Shown here: positions 9,214 through 17,236 of the stretch, piece by piece
Position numbering within the stretch: position 1 is the stretch's first letter
Layout: every line of letters begins with the position of its first letter
Assembly: GCF_023896955.1 (NCBI RefSeq)
Contig: NZ_JAMHIW010000007.1
Location: 235,069 to 299,068, forward strand
Reading direction: 5' to 3'
Length of the DNA stretch: 64,000 nucleotides
Source: Micromonospora sp. RHAY321
Lineage (GTDB): Bacteria; Actinomycetota; Actinomycetes; Mycobacteriales; Micromonosporaceae
Made by a program: the position numbers and the translations under genes
The notes under the pieces: model-generated
Databases searched by the model: none
Seen by the model: the letters and a program-made list of their open reading frames with translations, nothing else
What the model was told of the DNA's origin: nothing

Positions 9214-10125
9214 TCATCCTTTCATCGCGCCGGACATGAAGCCGCGCACGTAGTGTCGTTGGAGCAGCAGGAACAGAACGATGCACGGAAGGGCGAGCAC
9301 GACGACGCCCGCTTCGGTCGCCCCGTAGTCGACGACACCCTGGACCTGGCCCCGCAGATTGGACACAGCGAGCGGGAGGGTCATGCGCTCGGTGTCGTTG
9401 ATGAGGATCAGCGGCGCCATGAAGTCGTTCCACGCGGTGAGGAACGCGAACAGCCCCACGGTGATGAGGCCCGGCTTCACCGCGGGCAACAGCACCCGCC
9501 ACAGCGCGCTGAATGTCGAGCAGCCGTCGACCATCGCGGCCTCGTCCAACTCGCGTGGCACCGCCTCGAAGGAGATGCGCATCAGGAAGGTCGAGAATGG
9601 GAGCTGGAACATCGTCAGCACCAGCGCGACGCCGACGAGGGAGTTCTGTAGCCCCACCTGGTTGAGCAGCACGTAGAGCGGGATCAGCAACGTCGCGTAC
9701 GGGACCATCAGGATGGCGAGCGTGACCAGGAACAGGATGTTCTTGCCGGGGAAGCGGAACCGGGCGAACGCGTAACCACCGAGGAGGGAGATCAGCAGCG
9801 TCAGCGCGACCGCGAGCAGGGCGACGAACGCCGTGTTGGCGAGGTAGCGCCAGATGCCTGCCTGGTAGTTCGCCAGCGTCTCGTAGTTGCCGAAGCCCCA
9901 GCCGTCCACCTGGTTCGTGCCGGCCCGCGGGCCGACCGAGGCGACCGCCGTCCAGAGCAGCGGAGCCAGGAAAATCAGCCCGACCGATCCGGAGAACACC
10001 CAGTACGGTGTGCGCAGCGCGATGCCGCCGATGGTGACGCCCCTGGGTCTGTTGCGGCGAGTTGGCCCCTCGACGGATGGCGGGGCCCCGCCGTCAGCGA
10101 TGTGGGAACGGGATACGGCGACCAT
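9214..10125 (-). CDS. Carbohydrate ABC transporter permease, MalG type
   Basis: 303-residue inner-membrane permease of the CUT1 sugar family. The cytoplasmic tail of about 30 residues precedes hydrophobic helices beginning at YWVFSGSVGLIFLAPLLW. The EAA loop that docks the ATPase reads ELDEAAMVDGCS, followed by LLPAVKPGL, as in MalG-type subunits. The start, ATG 10125, lies 5 nt after the stop of the MalF-type partner, with GAGGAG 11 nt upstream. Its stop overlaps a possible start of GH127 by 4 nt. No ATPase gene is present nearby, which is usual for actinobacterial sugar importers that share an MsiK-type ATPase. The likely substrate is an arabino-oligosaccharide, judged from context. Confidence 0.92.
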   Translation of the reverse strand: MVAVSRSHIADGGAPPSVEGPTRRNRPRGVTIGGIALRTPYWVFSGSVGLIFLAPLLWTAVASVGPRAGTNQVDGWGFGNYETLANYQAGIWRYLANTAFVALLAVALTLLISLLGGYAFARFRFPGKNILFLVTLAILMVPYATLLIPLYVLLNQVGLQNSLVGVALVLTMFQLPFSTFLMRISFEAVPRELDEAAMVDGCSTFSALWRVLLPAVKPGLITVGLFAFLTAWNDFMAPLILINDTERMTLPLAVSNLRGQVQGVVDYGATEAGVVVLALPCIVLFLLLQRHYVRGFMSGAMKG

Positions 10126-10130
10126 CGGCG

Positions 10131-11048
10131 TCAGCTCTCCTCGGACCGGAAGGCGCGCAGTTGCAGCGCGTTGATGAGGACCAGGGCCAGCAGCACGATG
10201 AGGGAGAGCGCCGCCGCCACACCAAGGTCGTTCTGACCCTGGAACGCCACCATGTAGATGAGCTGGACGACGGTGATCGTGCTGTTGTCCGGACCGCCCT
10301 TCGTCAGGATGTAGAACTGCTCGAAGGCGAGCAGCGAACCGGTCACGCAGAGCACGGTCGTCAGCGCCAGGGTCGGACGCAGCAGCGGCAGGGTGATCTT
10401 CCGGAAGGTCTGCCACCGGCTGGCGCCGTCCGCGCGGGCGGCCTCGTACACGTCCGCCGGTATGCCCTGGAGGCCGACCAGCATGAGCACCATGTAGAAG
10501 CCGGCGTAGCGCCACACGATGAGGAAGGTCGTCGAGATGAGCGCCGCGGTCGGTGAACCGAGGAAGGTGATGCCGAGCCGATCCAGCACGGGCGCCAGAG
10601 GGCTCGCGTACGGCGAGTAGAGCACGTAGAACAGCAGGGACGCCGACGCCAGACCAAGCGCACTGGGAATCAGGAACGACGCGCGGAGCAGGTTGTTCCA
10701 CCGGCTCGACTCCTGCACGAGCAGGGCCAGCCCCAGGCCGAGGGCCAGGAGCAGCACGGTCGCGAGCACGGTGTACTTGACGGTGAACACCACCGAGTCG
10801 GTGAAGAACCGGTGGTTGACCGCCTTCACGAAGTTGTCGGGAGCGTTGATCCCCTGGTTGCCGGTGAGCAGCGGCCATCTCGACACCGACATCCTGATGA
10901 CGAGCAGCAGCGGTACGGCGAAGAGCGCCACGACGAACACCGCGGTCGGTGTCGCGTAGAGCCAGCCCAGCAGGGCCTGACGGCCGCGTGGCCGGGCACG
11001 GCCCCGCGTCGCCGCGCTGGGCGGGCGAGACGGTGCGGTGACTCTCAT
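10131..11048 (-). CDS. Carbohydrate ABC transporter permease, MalF type
   Basis: 305-residue permease, partner of the MalG-type subunit directly downstream. The start at ATG 11048 has AGAGG 6 nt upstream; the longer open frame reaching 11138 is not needed. A basic N-terminal tail precedes the first membrane helix (TAVFVVALFAVPLLLVI). The EAA motif reads VYEAARADGASRW, followed by ITLPLLRPTL. It lies about 106 nt downstream of the solute-binding lipoprotein gene in the same direction, so the binding protein and both permeases form one transport operon. The substrate is not readable from sequence and is inferred from the linked GH127 gene. Confidence 0.92.
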   Translation of the reverse strand: MRVTAPSRPPSAATRGRARPRGRQALLGWLYATPTAVFVVALFAVPLLLVIRMSVSRWPLLTGNQGINAPDNFVKAVNHRFFTDSVVFTVKYTVLATVLLLALGLGLALLVQESSRWNNLLRASFLIPSALGLASASLLFYVLYSPYASPLAPVLDRLGITFLGSPTAALISTTFLIVWRYAGFYMVLMLVGLQGIPADVYEAARADGASRWQTFRKITLPLLRPTLALTTVLCVTGSLLAFEQFYILTKGGPDNSTITVVQLIYMVAFQGQNDLGVAAALSLIVLLALVLINALQLRAFRSEES

Positions 11049-11154
11049 GGGAACCCTCTCGATCGGTCGGCGGCTGGCGATCGTTGACGTCTGCGGGTCG
11101 TTCCGCCGGGGTGTGTGCCGGAAGCCGTGCGTCGGCACACACCCGCGGTGGGCC

Positions 11155-12450
11155 CTACTGCTTGAGCACTGCGGTGATCTCGCCGTTGTCCTTCTGCAGG
11201 TCGCCGCTGCCGTTCAGCACGCGGTTACGAACGAGGGTCAGCCACGGGCTGTTCGGCGCGTTGAACGCCTGCTGGAAGTTCAGCGCGACGGGGGTGTCGC
11301 CCTTGCCGGCCGCCTCGTTGATGGTGACCAGCCGCGGGTCCTCGGCGGCGTACTTGTTGTTCGCGAGGTCGGCGCGGGACACCACGTCCTTGTTCTTCGC
11401 CAGCACCCCGACCTGGGCGTCCTCGGACATCATCCAGCTCAGGAAGTTCCAGGCCTGAGCCGCCTTCTTCGAGTCCTTCGACACGCCGAGGCCGTCCCCG
11501 CCGACGAAGGTGGACCCACCGCCGGTGGGGCCGGGGATCGGGGCCACACCGACGTCGAACGGGGTCGAGGAGAGCAGCGTCGCCGGGTAGAGCATCAGAC
11601 CGACCTTGCCCTCGGTGAACGGGGCGGTCCAGGTCGGGCCCGTCTCACCGGCCGAGGCCGGCAGCACGGCTCCGGACTTCCACAGGTCGTTCCAGGTGCT
11701 GTAGACCTTCTGGGCGGTGTCGTCGGCGAGCTTGGACTCCTTGCCGTCCTCGCTCAGCACCTCTCCGCCAGCGGCCCAGATGGAGGGGAACCAGGTGAAG
11801 ACCAGACACCCGCCGCAGTTCAGGCCGGCCGCCGTGCCGTAGACGCCGTCCTTCTTCGACGCCTGGACCGCCTTGGCGGCGGCGGCGTACTCCTCGAGCG
11901 TCGCCGGGGCCTTCTCCGGGTCCAGCCCGGCCTCCTTGAACAACTGCTTGTTCCAGAACAACATCGACAGGTCCAGCACGAAGGGCAGGACGTGCTCCTT
12001 GCCGTCCACGGTGCCGGCCGAGAGGTGCCCCTTGTTGATGGAGTCCTTGAAGCTGAGGCCGTCGATGTTGGCGCTGAGGTCCTGGAAGAGACCCTGCTGC
12101 ACCCAGTTCGGCACGTAGACGATGTCGGCGGCGAAAAGATCCGGAAGACCGTCCGAGCCCGCTGCCGCGCCGACCTTCGCGACGTAGTCGTCGTTGGGAA
12201 CGACGGTCAGCTTGACCTTGTTCTTGTGACCGGCGTTGTACGCGTCGACGAGGAGCTTCGCCTGCTTCTCCAGCGGCGCGCGGGTCCACAGGGTGAGTTC
12301 GCTGCCGTCGTCGACGCCGTTGGGGCCGGCCTCGGCCGCGCTGGTGCCGCCGTCGTCGCTGCTACACGCGGCCGCGCCCACGGTCAGCGCGGCCACGAGA
12401 ACTCCGGCTAACGAACGGAGGGCAGTCCGCCTGCCCAGGGTCTTCCTCAT
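11155..12450 (-). CDS. Extracellular sugar-binding lipoprotein (ABC importer)
   Basis: 431-residue family-1 solute-binding protein that delivers sugar to the two permeases. The start at ATG 12450 has GGAGGA 4 nt upstream. The N-terminus is a lipoprotein signal: basic RKTLGRR, hydrophobic core, then lipobox GAAAC with the lipidated Cys at residue 29, followed by an acidic Ser/Gly linker. The body has the typical ELTLWTR opening and a late AAQAWNFLSWM segment. It is first in the operon and divergently transcribed from a LacI regulator, across a 458-nt region holding LacI-type palindromes. The same position in B. longum is held by the binding protein for Araf-beta1,2-Araf. Confidence 0.93.
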   Translation of the reverse strand: MRKTLGRRTALRSLAGVLVAALTVGAAACSSDDGGTSAAEAGPNGVDDGSELTLWTRAPLEKQAKLLVDAYNAGHKNKVKLTVVPNDDYVAKVGAAAGSDGLPDLFAADIVYVPNWVQQGLFQDLSANIDGLSFKDSINKGHLSAGTVDGKEHVLPFVLDLSMLFWNKQLFKEAGLDPEKAPATLEEYAAAAKAVQASKKDGVYGTAAGLNCGGCLVFTWFPSIWAAGGEVLSEDGKESKLADDTAQKVYSTWNDLWKSGAVLPASAGETGPTWTAPFTEGKVGLMLYPATLLSSTPFDVGVAPIPGPTGGGSTFVGGDGLGVSKDSKKAAQAWNFLSWMMSEDAQVGVLAKNKDVVSRADLANNKYAAEDPRLVTINEAAGKGDTPVALNFQQAFNAPNSPWLTLVRNRVLNGSGDLQKDNGEITAVLKQ

Positions 12451-12748
12451 GATTCCTCCCACGGGGTTCATCGTTCGGAGGGAACCGCTGGGCGGCCCCC
12501 GCAAGACGAGATGTGATCTCCGGATTGCTGCTGCATGCGGACGGCTGGGGTGGTGACGTCGCCGTCAACCGCCTGCCGGGTCGAATCCGCCCGTGACGTG
12601 GATGCTGCTCGCGCCGCCGTGACGGGCGATGCCTGCCATGTCGTCATCGCCTCTCCGCCTCTCGCCGGTCTCGGCATGCGGCTCGTGCGGCACATCGTCA
12701 CCGTCGTGGCCGAGGTGGTGCGCATCACGTTCCGCCGCTAGGGTGTCC

Positions 12749-12766
12749 CACGAAAACGGTTTCGGC
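12749..12766. promoter_or_regulatory. LacI operator 1 in divergent promoter region
   Basis: The 18-bp stretch contains CGAAAACGGTTTCGGC, which matches 16 of 18 positions of the site at 15224-15241. It lies between the binding-protein gene and the LacI gene. The region from 12451 to 12908 holds no gene and evidently carries both promoters and these control sites. Confidence 0.65.
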
Positions 12767-12787
12767 AAGATGTCGCGCGGGTAAAAC

Positions 12788-12802
12788 CCGAACCCGTTTC
12801 GG
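12788..12802. promoter_or_regulatory. LacI operator 2 in divergent promoter region
   Basis: Inverted repeat CCGAA-N5-TTCGG, about 39 bp from operator 1, with the same half-sites. Two operators spaced this way in one divergent region suggest cooperative repression or looping. Confidence 0.55.
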
Positions 12803-12894
12803 TCGCCTCTCGCTCTTTCGCCTGAACCTGTCTGCGCACTACGCTGGCCGAAACCGCAGGGCTGGCGGGCGATTGCCGTTGCTCTGAAATGTTG

Positions 12895-12907
12895 CGAAAG
12901 GCTTTCG
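12895..12907. promoter_or_regulatory. Palindrome over the LacI ribosome-binding site
   Basis: CGAAAG-G-CTTTCG, an inverted repeat with LacI-like half-sites, overlaps the GAAAGG ribosome-binding site of the regulator that starts at 12909. It could serve autoregulation as an operator or as a small RNA hairpin. This role is inferred. Confidence 0.45.
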
Positions 12908-12908
12908 G

Positions 12909-13934
12909 GTGGGACGGCGACGATCGCAGTCAGTGACGCTGAGTGATGTGGCGGGCCACGCCGGCGTCTCCGTGGCCACGGCGTCCAAAGCACTCAACGG
13001 TCGGGCCGAAGTCGCGCCGTCCACCAGGGAACGGGTGCTGCGCGCCGCCGCCGAGCTCTCCTTCCAGCCCAACGCCCTGGCCGCCGGGCTGATCTCGGGA
13101 CGCACCCGCACGGTGGGACTGCTGACCGACGAACTCGGCGGCAGGTTCGCCATGTCCATCCTGCTCGGTGCGGAGAACGCCCTGGGCAACGGGCAGATGT
13201 CTGTGTTGCTCTGCGACGCCCGGGGCGACGCCATCCGCCGTCAGCACTACATCCGCACCCTGCTGGCACGCCAGGTCGACGGATTCATCGTGGTTGGAGA
13301 CAGCAACGAGGTGAGCCCCTCGTTGACCCAGCAGATCCCGGTTCCGGTGGTCTACGCCTACGCCGAGTCGACGGACCCGCGCGACCTGTCGATCGTCGCC
13401 GACGACGAGGGCGGTGCCCGACTCGCCGCAGAACACCTGGTGTCGCACGGCCGACGCCGAATCGGACACATCACCGGGCCGGACAGCTACCGTGCTGCCC
13501 GGGACCGGGCCGCCGGTCTGCGAACGGTGCTCGCCGAGGCGGGCCTGTCTCCGGCCGGCGATCCGCTGTTCGGCGAGTGGTCCCAGCGGTGGGGCCGGCA
13601 CGCGGCACGGCTGCTGCTGGCGGCCAGGCCGGACGTGGACGCGATCTTCTGTGGCAACGACCAGGTGGCCGCCGGGGTCGCCGACACGCTGCGCGATCTC
13701 GGCCGCCGGATCCCGGACGACGTGGCGATCGTCGGCTACGACAACTGGGAGTTCTTCGCCGAGGACTGCCGGCCGCCGCTGACCACAGTGGATCTCAATC
13801 TCGAGCAGCTCGGCGCAACCGCGGTGCAGCACCTCATCGCGGCACTGGACGGCAACGCCGGCGTTGGTGTCATCCGCCAACAGGGCCGCCTGGTGGTACG
13901 CGAGTCCACCGGGCCGGCACTGCCCCGCCGCTGA
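12909..13934 (+). CDS. LacI-family regulator of the arabinoside operon
   Basis: 341-residue DNA-binding repressor, GTG start with GAAAGG 7 nt upstream. The LacI helix-turn-helix is at residues 9-32 (LSDVAGHAGVSVATASKALNG), with the hinge around ALAAGLISGRT, then a periplasmic-binding-like sensor domain (about 65-330) with typical IDAIFCGND-like (VDAIFCGNDQVA) and GYDNWEF elements. It is divergent from the sugar-binding-protein operon, and palindromes at 12749, 12788 and 12895 sit in the shared control region. It is the likely local regulator of uptake and GH127, and probably of itself. The effector is presumably an L-arabinose-containing sugar, which is inference. The gene is convergent with a second LacI gene. 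Confidence 0.93.
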   Translation: MGRRRSQSVTLSDVAGHAGVSVATASKALNGRAEVAPSTRERVLRAAAELSFQPNALAAGLISGRTRTVGLLTDELGGRFAMSILLGAENALGNGQMSVLLCDARGDAIRRQHYIRTLLARQVDGFIVVGDSNEVSPSLTQQIPVPVVYAYAESTDPRDLSIVADDEGGARLAAEHLVSHGRRRIGHITGPDSYRAARDRAAGLRTVLAEAGLSPAGDPLFGEWSQRWGRHAARLLLAARPDVDAIFCGNDQVAAGVADTLRDLGRRIPDDVAIVGYDNWEFFAEDCRPPLTTVDLNLEQLGATAVQHLIAALDGNAGVGVIRQQGRLVVRESTGPALPRR

Positions 13935-13977
13935 GACGGCCGGGACCGCCGGGCCGGCGATGCGGAGATCCGTCAGG

Positions 13978-15120
13978 TCAGGCGCTGTGTGTCAGGCCGG
14001 ATCGCGTCAGTTCCGCAGCCGGCCGGTCACGATCGCACGGTGCCACCGCACTGCGCCGGATGACCAACTCGGGCACGAGCACGTCCCGCCGGCGCAGCGG
14101 CCCGTGCGCGGGCCGGTCGAGCTGCGCCAACAACAGCCGTAGACTGCGCCGGCCCAGCTCGGCGAAGTCCTGCCGCACCGACGTCAGTGGCGGCAGGAAA
14201 TGGGCACCGTCGGAGGTGCCGTCGAAGCCCACCACGCTGACGTCGTCCGGCACCCGGCGGCCCGCCTCGTGAAGCGCCCGCAGCACGCCGAGGGCGAGTT
14301 GATCGCTCGCGCAGAAGATGGCGGTGACGGACGGATCGCGGGCCAGGCACTCACCCTGCTCGTATCCCGTGGCGGCGCTCCAGTCACCGGGCAGCACCGC
14401 AGGCACCGGCGCACCGGCGGCTCGGAGCGCGTCGCGCCAGCCGTCGACCCGCTCAGCCGCCTCCGGCCAGTCATCCGGGCCGGCGACGTGGTGAACGGTG
14501 GTGTGCCCCAATTCGAGCAGGTGGCGGGTGGCGAGCCGCGCGCCTTCGACGTTGTCGATCTGGGCGCTCGGAACCGCCGGACTGCAGCCGCCGCCCGCAG
14601 TCACCGAGGCCAGGCCGGAGGACGCCTCGGCGAACGCGTTGGCCATTGTGGGCTTGGGCGCGATGGCGATGATTCCTTCGACCGAATGCCGGCGCAGCCA
14701 GTCGACCGCGTCGAGCACCGACCGGTGGTCCAGGTCGCGCACGCTGGCGACGCTGACGAAGTAGCCCGCGGCGCGGGCCGCGCCCTCGATCGCGTACAGC
14801 ATCGAGGTCGGCCCGTAGAGCGGGCTCTCGTAGCCGATGATGCCGAGCGTGCCGGATCGGCGGGTGACCAGCGCCCGGGCCGCCGGATTTCGTTGGTAGT
14901 TCAGCCTGCTCATCGCGTCCAGGACCCGTTGCCGGGTCCGGTCAGCGACGTGCGGGTGCCCGTTGATGACGCGGGAAACCGTCTGCGAGGACACTTTTGC
15001 CAACTCCGCGACGTCGCGCATGATCGATCGGTCGGGATGTCTGGTCGCCCCTTCGGCTTCGTCGCGCCGTGCCGGGGTGGACGGGAGTGATCGCCCGTCA
15101 GGTCCGTCGTCTTCGATCAC
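13978..15120 (-). CDS. Second LacI-family regulator
   Basis: 380-residue LacI/GalR-type repressor. The GTG start at 15120 has AGGGG 7 nt upstream and gives a 32-residue tail before the helix-turn-helix (MRDVAELAKVSSQTVSRVING); an internal ATG just before the helix is a possible shorter start. The sensor domain contains GTLGIIGYESPLYG near its beginning and TAIFCASDQLALGVLRAL, VVGFDGTSD. It is convergent with the first LacI gene, with 43 nt between stops. A perfect operator at 15224-15241, about 100 bp upstream, nearly matches the operators of the first regulator, so cross-control or autoregulation is likely. Confidence 0.92.
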   Translation of the reverse strand: MIEDDGPDGRSLPSTPARRDEAEGATRHPDRSIMRDVAELAKVSSQTVSRVINGHPHVADRTRQRVLDAMSRLNYQRNPAARALVTRRSGTLGIIGYESPLYGPTSMLYAIEGAARAAGYFVSVASVRDLDHRSVLDAVDWLRRHSVEGIIAIAPKPTMANAFAEASSGLASVTAGGGCSPAVPSAQIDNVEGARLATRHLLELGHTTVHHVAGPDDWPEAAERVDGWRDALRAAGAPVPAVLPGDWSAATGYEQGECLARDPSVTAIFCASDQLALGVLRALHEAGRRVPDDVSVVGFDGTSDGAHFLPPLTSVRQDFAELGRRSLRLLLAQLDRPAHGPLRRRDVLVPELVIRRSAVAPCDRDRPAAELTRSGLTHSA

Positions 15121-15223
15121 CCTGCATCCCCTCGTCAGGAGGTCTCGACGTGTGCCCTTGGCGACAGGTGGTCCTTCCGTGCACCTCGATCAGCCCCCGG
15201 CCGCCTGGTCTTTGACAATGAAT

Positions 15224-15241
15224 GCCGAAAACGGTTTCGGC
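15224..15241. promoter_or_regulatory. LacI operator upstream of second LacI gene
   Basis: GCCGAAA-ACGG-TTTCGGC has perfect 7-bp arms and lies about 100 bp before the GTG of the second LacI gene. A related GCGGTTTCGGC half-site occurs near 15287. It is the best-formed example of the operator type seen at 12749. Confidence 0.7.
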
Positions 15242-15928
15242 AATGGCTGTCAGGAGATCTGCAGCAAATGGTCGGTACGGCACCGACGCGGTTTCGGCAC
15301 CGGCACCACCATGGACACACCGTCTCGGTGATCGACAGCGCAGTACGGGATTGACGTCCCGGCAGCGGCGGGCGGGCCTGTCGCTGCCGGGCCGTGGATC
15401 CTCAGTAGGTCGCCTTGATCTCCAGCATCCCAGCATCGGATAGCCTGCACGGAGCGCGACGCCTACTGGGACTGATCACCTCGTAACGTAGACCGGACAG
15501 CCGAGCCGGCAGTAAAAACTGACCTCGACGTCGTCCTCGTGCCGTCAGTCCACGGTGATCTCGCCGCGATCGCCGCGGACAGCTCGCCAGATCCGCAGGG
15601 CTGGAGCGCCCGCAGGTAACCGAGGTCCAGGTGGTGCTCACCATGCCAGCTCGCAGCCGTGACCACCCGGGTGATTGGGCGGATATCCGCGCATCGAGGG
15701 CTCGAACTTGACCTGGGGAGATGAATATCTTCTCAGGTAACGGCGGTAACATCCGGTAACGGATGATCTTTGTTGGCGATAACCGCGCGGATGGTTGGCC
15801 GTCGGCGTGCGCGCTGTAGATCGCTCTGACCTGCCGCCTCATCTGCGTCCCGGATGGAGCGGCATTTGGTTTCTTGATTCCGCGTCAAGCGCTGCAGATA
15901 TTGCCAGCTGCCGCTACATCGGGCACCG
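15242..15928. other. No intact gene; possible decayed coding sequence
   Basis: No reading frame here has a convincing start, codon use or family signature. On the minus strand some stretches look like decayed protein (for example HGEHHLDLGYLRAL near 15600 and an ending LEIKATY near 15410), but they are broken and not recognisable. Confidence 0.4.
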
Positions 15929-15959
15929 GTCGGGACGGCCGGATTCGAACTGACGACCC
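15929..15959 (-). repeat. Duplicated 3' end of tRNA-Pro (att-like)
   Basis: 31 nt that match 30 of 31 positions of the 3' end of the tRNA-Pro gene (25320-25350), in the same orientation. It carries the T-loop GTTCGAATCC-type core and the acceptor end, but no complete tRNA can be folded around it. It lies on the 3' side of the intact tRNA, where the distal attachment site of a tRNA-integrated element would be. Confidence 0.72.
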
Positions 15960-16295
15960 TTGTTACCGAACGTAGCCATCCCGACAGAGCGGCGCCGGAT
16001 TCCCGCGTACCCCACAGCCGCCATGGGACCTAGCGAGCGTCACTCAAGAGAACGACGTGCGCCTACCCATCTCGACCCGCCTACCGCAGGAATGGGGTTC
16101 GTATCGGTGGGGCGACACGAACCATCGCCCCACCACCGGCGATGCACTTCCCAACGTCGGCAAGAGCTGGAACAGCGTAGGGTCGGCGTGCAGTGAAGAC
16201 TTCGCGCACGCCGCGCGGGCCTTCCGTCACCTGCACGCCGCGATCAGGCGAGTAACACGCTGCACGTTCACCGACCTGCTTCAGGAGGTTCGATC

Positions 16296-16430
16296 ATGTC
16301 CAAGGACTCGACGACCAAGGCGAACGCCAAGAAAAAGGGTAAGACGATCAAGGAGAAGCAGACTGCAAAGCGCCTGAAGCGCGATGAGCAGAACGGACGT
16401 TCCTCAAACATCGTGTCCACCGGGCGCTGA
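16296..16430 (+). CDS. Small highly basic protein, 44 aa
   Basis: A short gene supported by a strong AGGAGG 9 nt before the ATG (16281-16290 region). The 44-residue product begins MSKDSTTKANAKKKGKT and is very rich in Lys with a few Glu/Asp; it has no hydrophobic segment and is probably a disordered, nucleic-acid-friendly cytoplasmic protein. Lys codons AAG/AAA are used freely. No family is recognised, though tiny Lys-rich proteins of this type are common in actinobacteria. It stands alone, 340 nt inside the proposed island boundary. Confidence 0.7.
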   Translation: MSKDSTTKANAKKKGKTIKEKQTAKRLKRDEQNGRSSNIVSTGR

Positions 16431-16509
16431 CACCGGCAGCATCGCGGAATTGTCCGAATGCGGCGGTGAAGGTGGGGGCTGACAATCGTCGGATCCCCAC
16501 CTGCCGTTG

Positions 16510-16650
16510 AGGCCGTAGAGCTGCGGCAGGGCCGCTCGCGTGGTGCACAGAGGACAGGGTGCCCGGCGCGGACCTGCACGGTACGGGCGTGAGCGCGAGG
16601 AGCCATGAACCGCTGCGCCGCGCGTGTGATGATCTCGTCCTCGGTGCCGG
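16510..16650 (-). pseudogene. Alpha/beta-hydrolase C-terminal fragment
   Basis: A minus-strand stretch reads TRAAQRFMAPRAHARTVQVRAGHP, which resembles the C-terminal region of small alpha/beta hydrolases (AEQRFMAERAGA...HxVMxSHP type). It is not preceded by the rest of the enzyme and frames drift on both sides, so it is a decayed fragment. The match is by eye and moderate only. The remainder of 16431-16749 shows no gene. Confidence 0.35.
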
Positions 16651-16749
16651 CTGGGCCCTCTCGGGCACGGCGCCGTGACGTTCATGCCGCAGCCACCGTC
16701 CCGGTAGTCGGGGCAGGACGAGGGTCGACGTCGTTGACCGTGGTGGTGA

Positions 16750-17179
16750 GCGGCCGAGCTCCGACGGGCAGAGCCCTGGTTCCCGGCGGCCTTCGCCGCC
16801 TTCGAACGCATCTGGTCGGGCCAGCCCACCGCCGCCGACTGGGAGGCGATCACACCGTTCACCCACGGCCGGTGGGACGCCGACCGCCGTGCCCGGGTGC
16901 CGGGGAGGCGGGGCAGCGCAACGACGACGCCGCGGCCGTCTACTACTCGGCCGGGGCCGTCGACCCCGGAGGCTGTCAGGTCCGCCCTCGGTCACATTCA
17001 GGCACCGGTCTTGCTGCTCGCCGGCGAGTACGACATCGGGCTCCCGCCGAAGCGCGCCGCCGAGTACGCCGGCCTGTTCCCGCGGGCCGAGTTGGCGGCG
17101 CAGCCCGGGCGCCGGGCACTATCCGTGGCTCGACGATCCGGAGTGGTTCGTGAAGACGATGGCCGGATTCCTGGGTTGA
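16750..17179 (+). pseudogene. Frameshifted alpha/beta-hydrolase remnant
   Basis: The C-terminal half of an alpha/beta hydrolase can be read only by changing frame several times: PWFPAAFAAFERIWSG, then NDDAAAVYYSAGAVDP, then APVLLLAGEYDIGLPP, then AGHYPWLDDPEWF ending at TGA 17179. The last piece contains the catalytic His (AGHYPW) and the middle one the acid-loop region (GEYD). The N-terminal half with the nucleophile elbow is missing, and an in-frame stop lies directly upstream. Sequencing error cannot explain the missing half, so this is a pseudogene. Confidence 0.75.
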
Positions 17180-17185
17180 GCGGTG

Positions 17186-17217
17186 ACGGCCGCGGCGCCC
17201 AGCAGCGCCGCGGCCGT
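17186..17217. terminator. Hairpin between hydrolase remnant and M14 gene
   Basis: Perfect 12-bp stem (ACGGCCGCGGCG with its complement) and an 8-nt loop, placed between the converging hydrolase remnant and M14 carboxypeptidase gene. It can act as a terminator for either; a T-run is weak, as usual in high-GC genomes. Confidence 0.6.
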
Positions 17218-17236
17218 TCCTGTCTGCCGTGATTCG

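Noticed and set aside
15410..15842. 146-codon minus-strand frame
   Set aside because: No coherent family, codon use poor, no ribosome-binding site; at most decayed coding sequence.
15929..15990. Possible complete second tRNA
   Set aside because: Only the T-arm and acceptor 3' side are recognisable; D- and anticodon arms cannot be formed.
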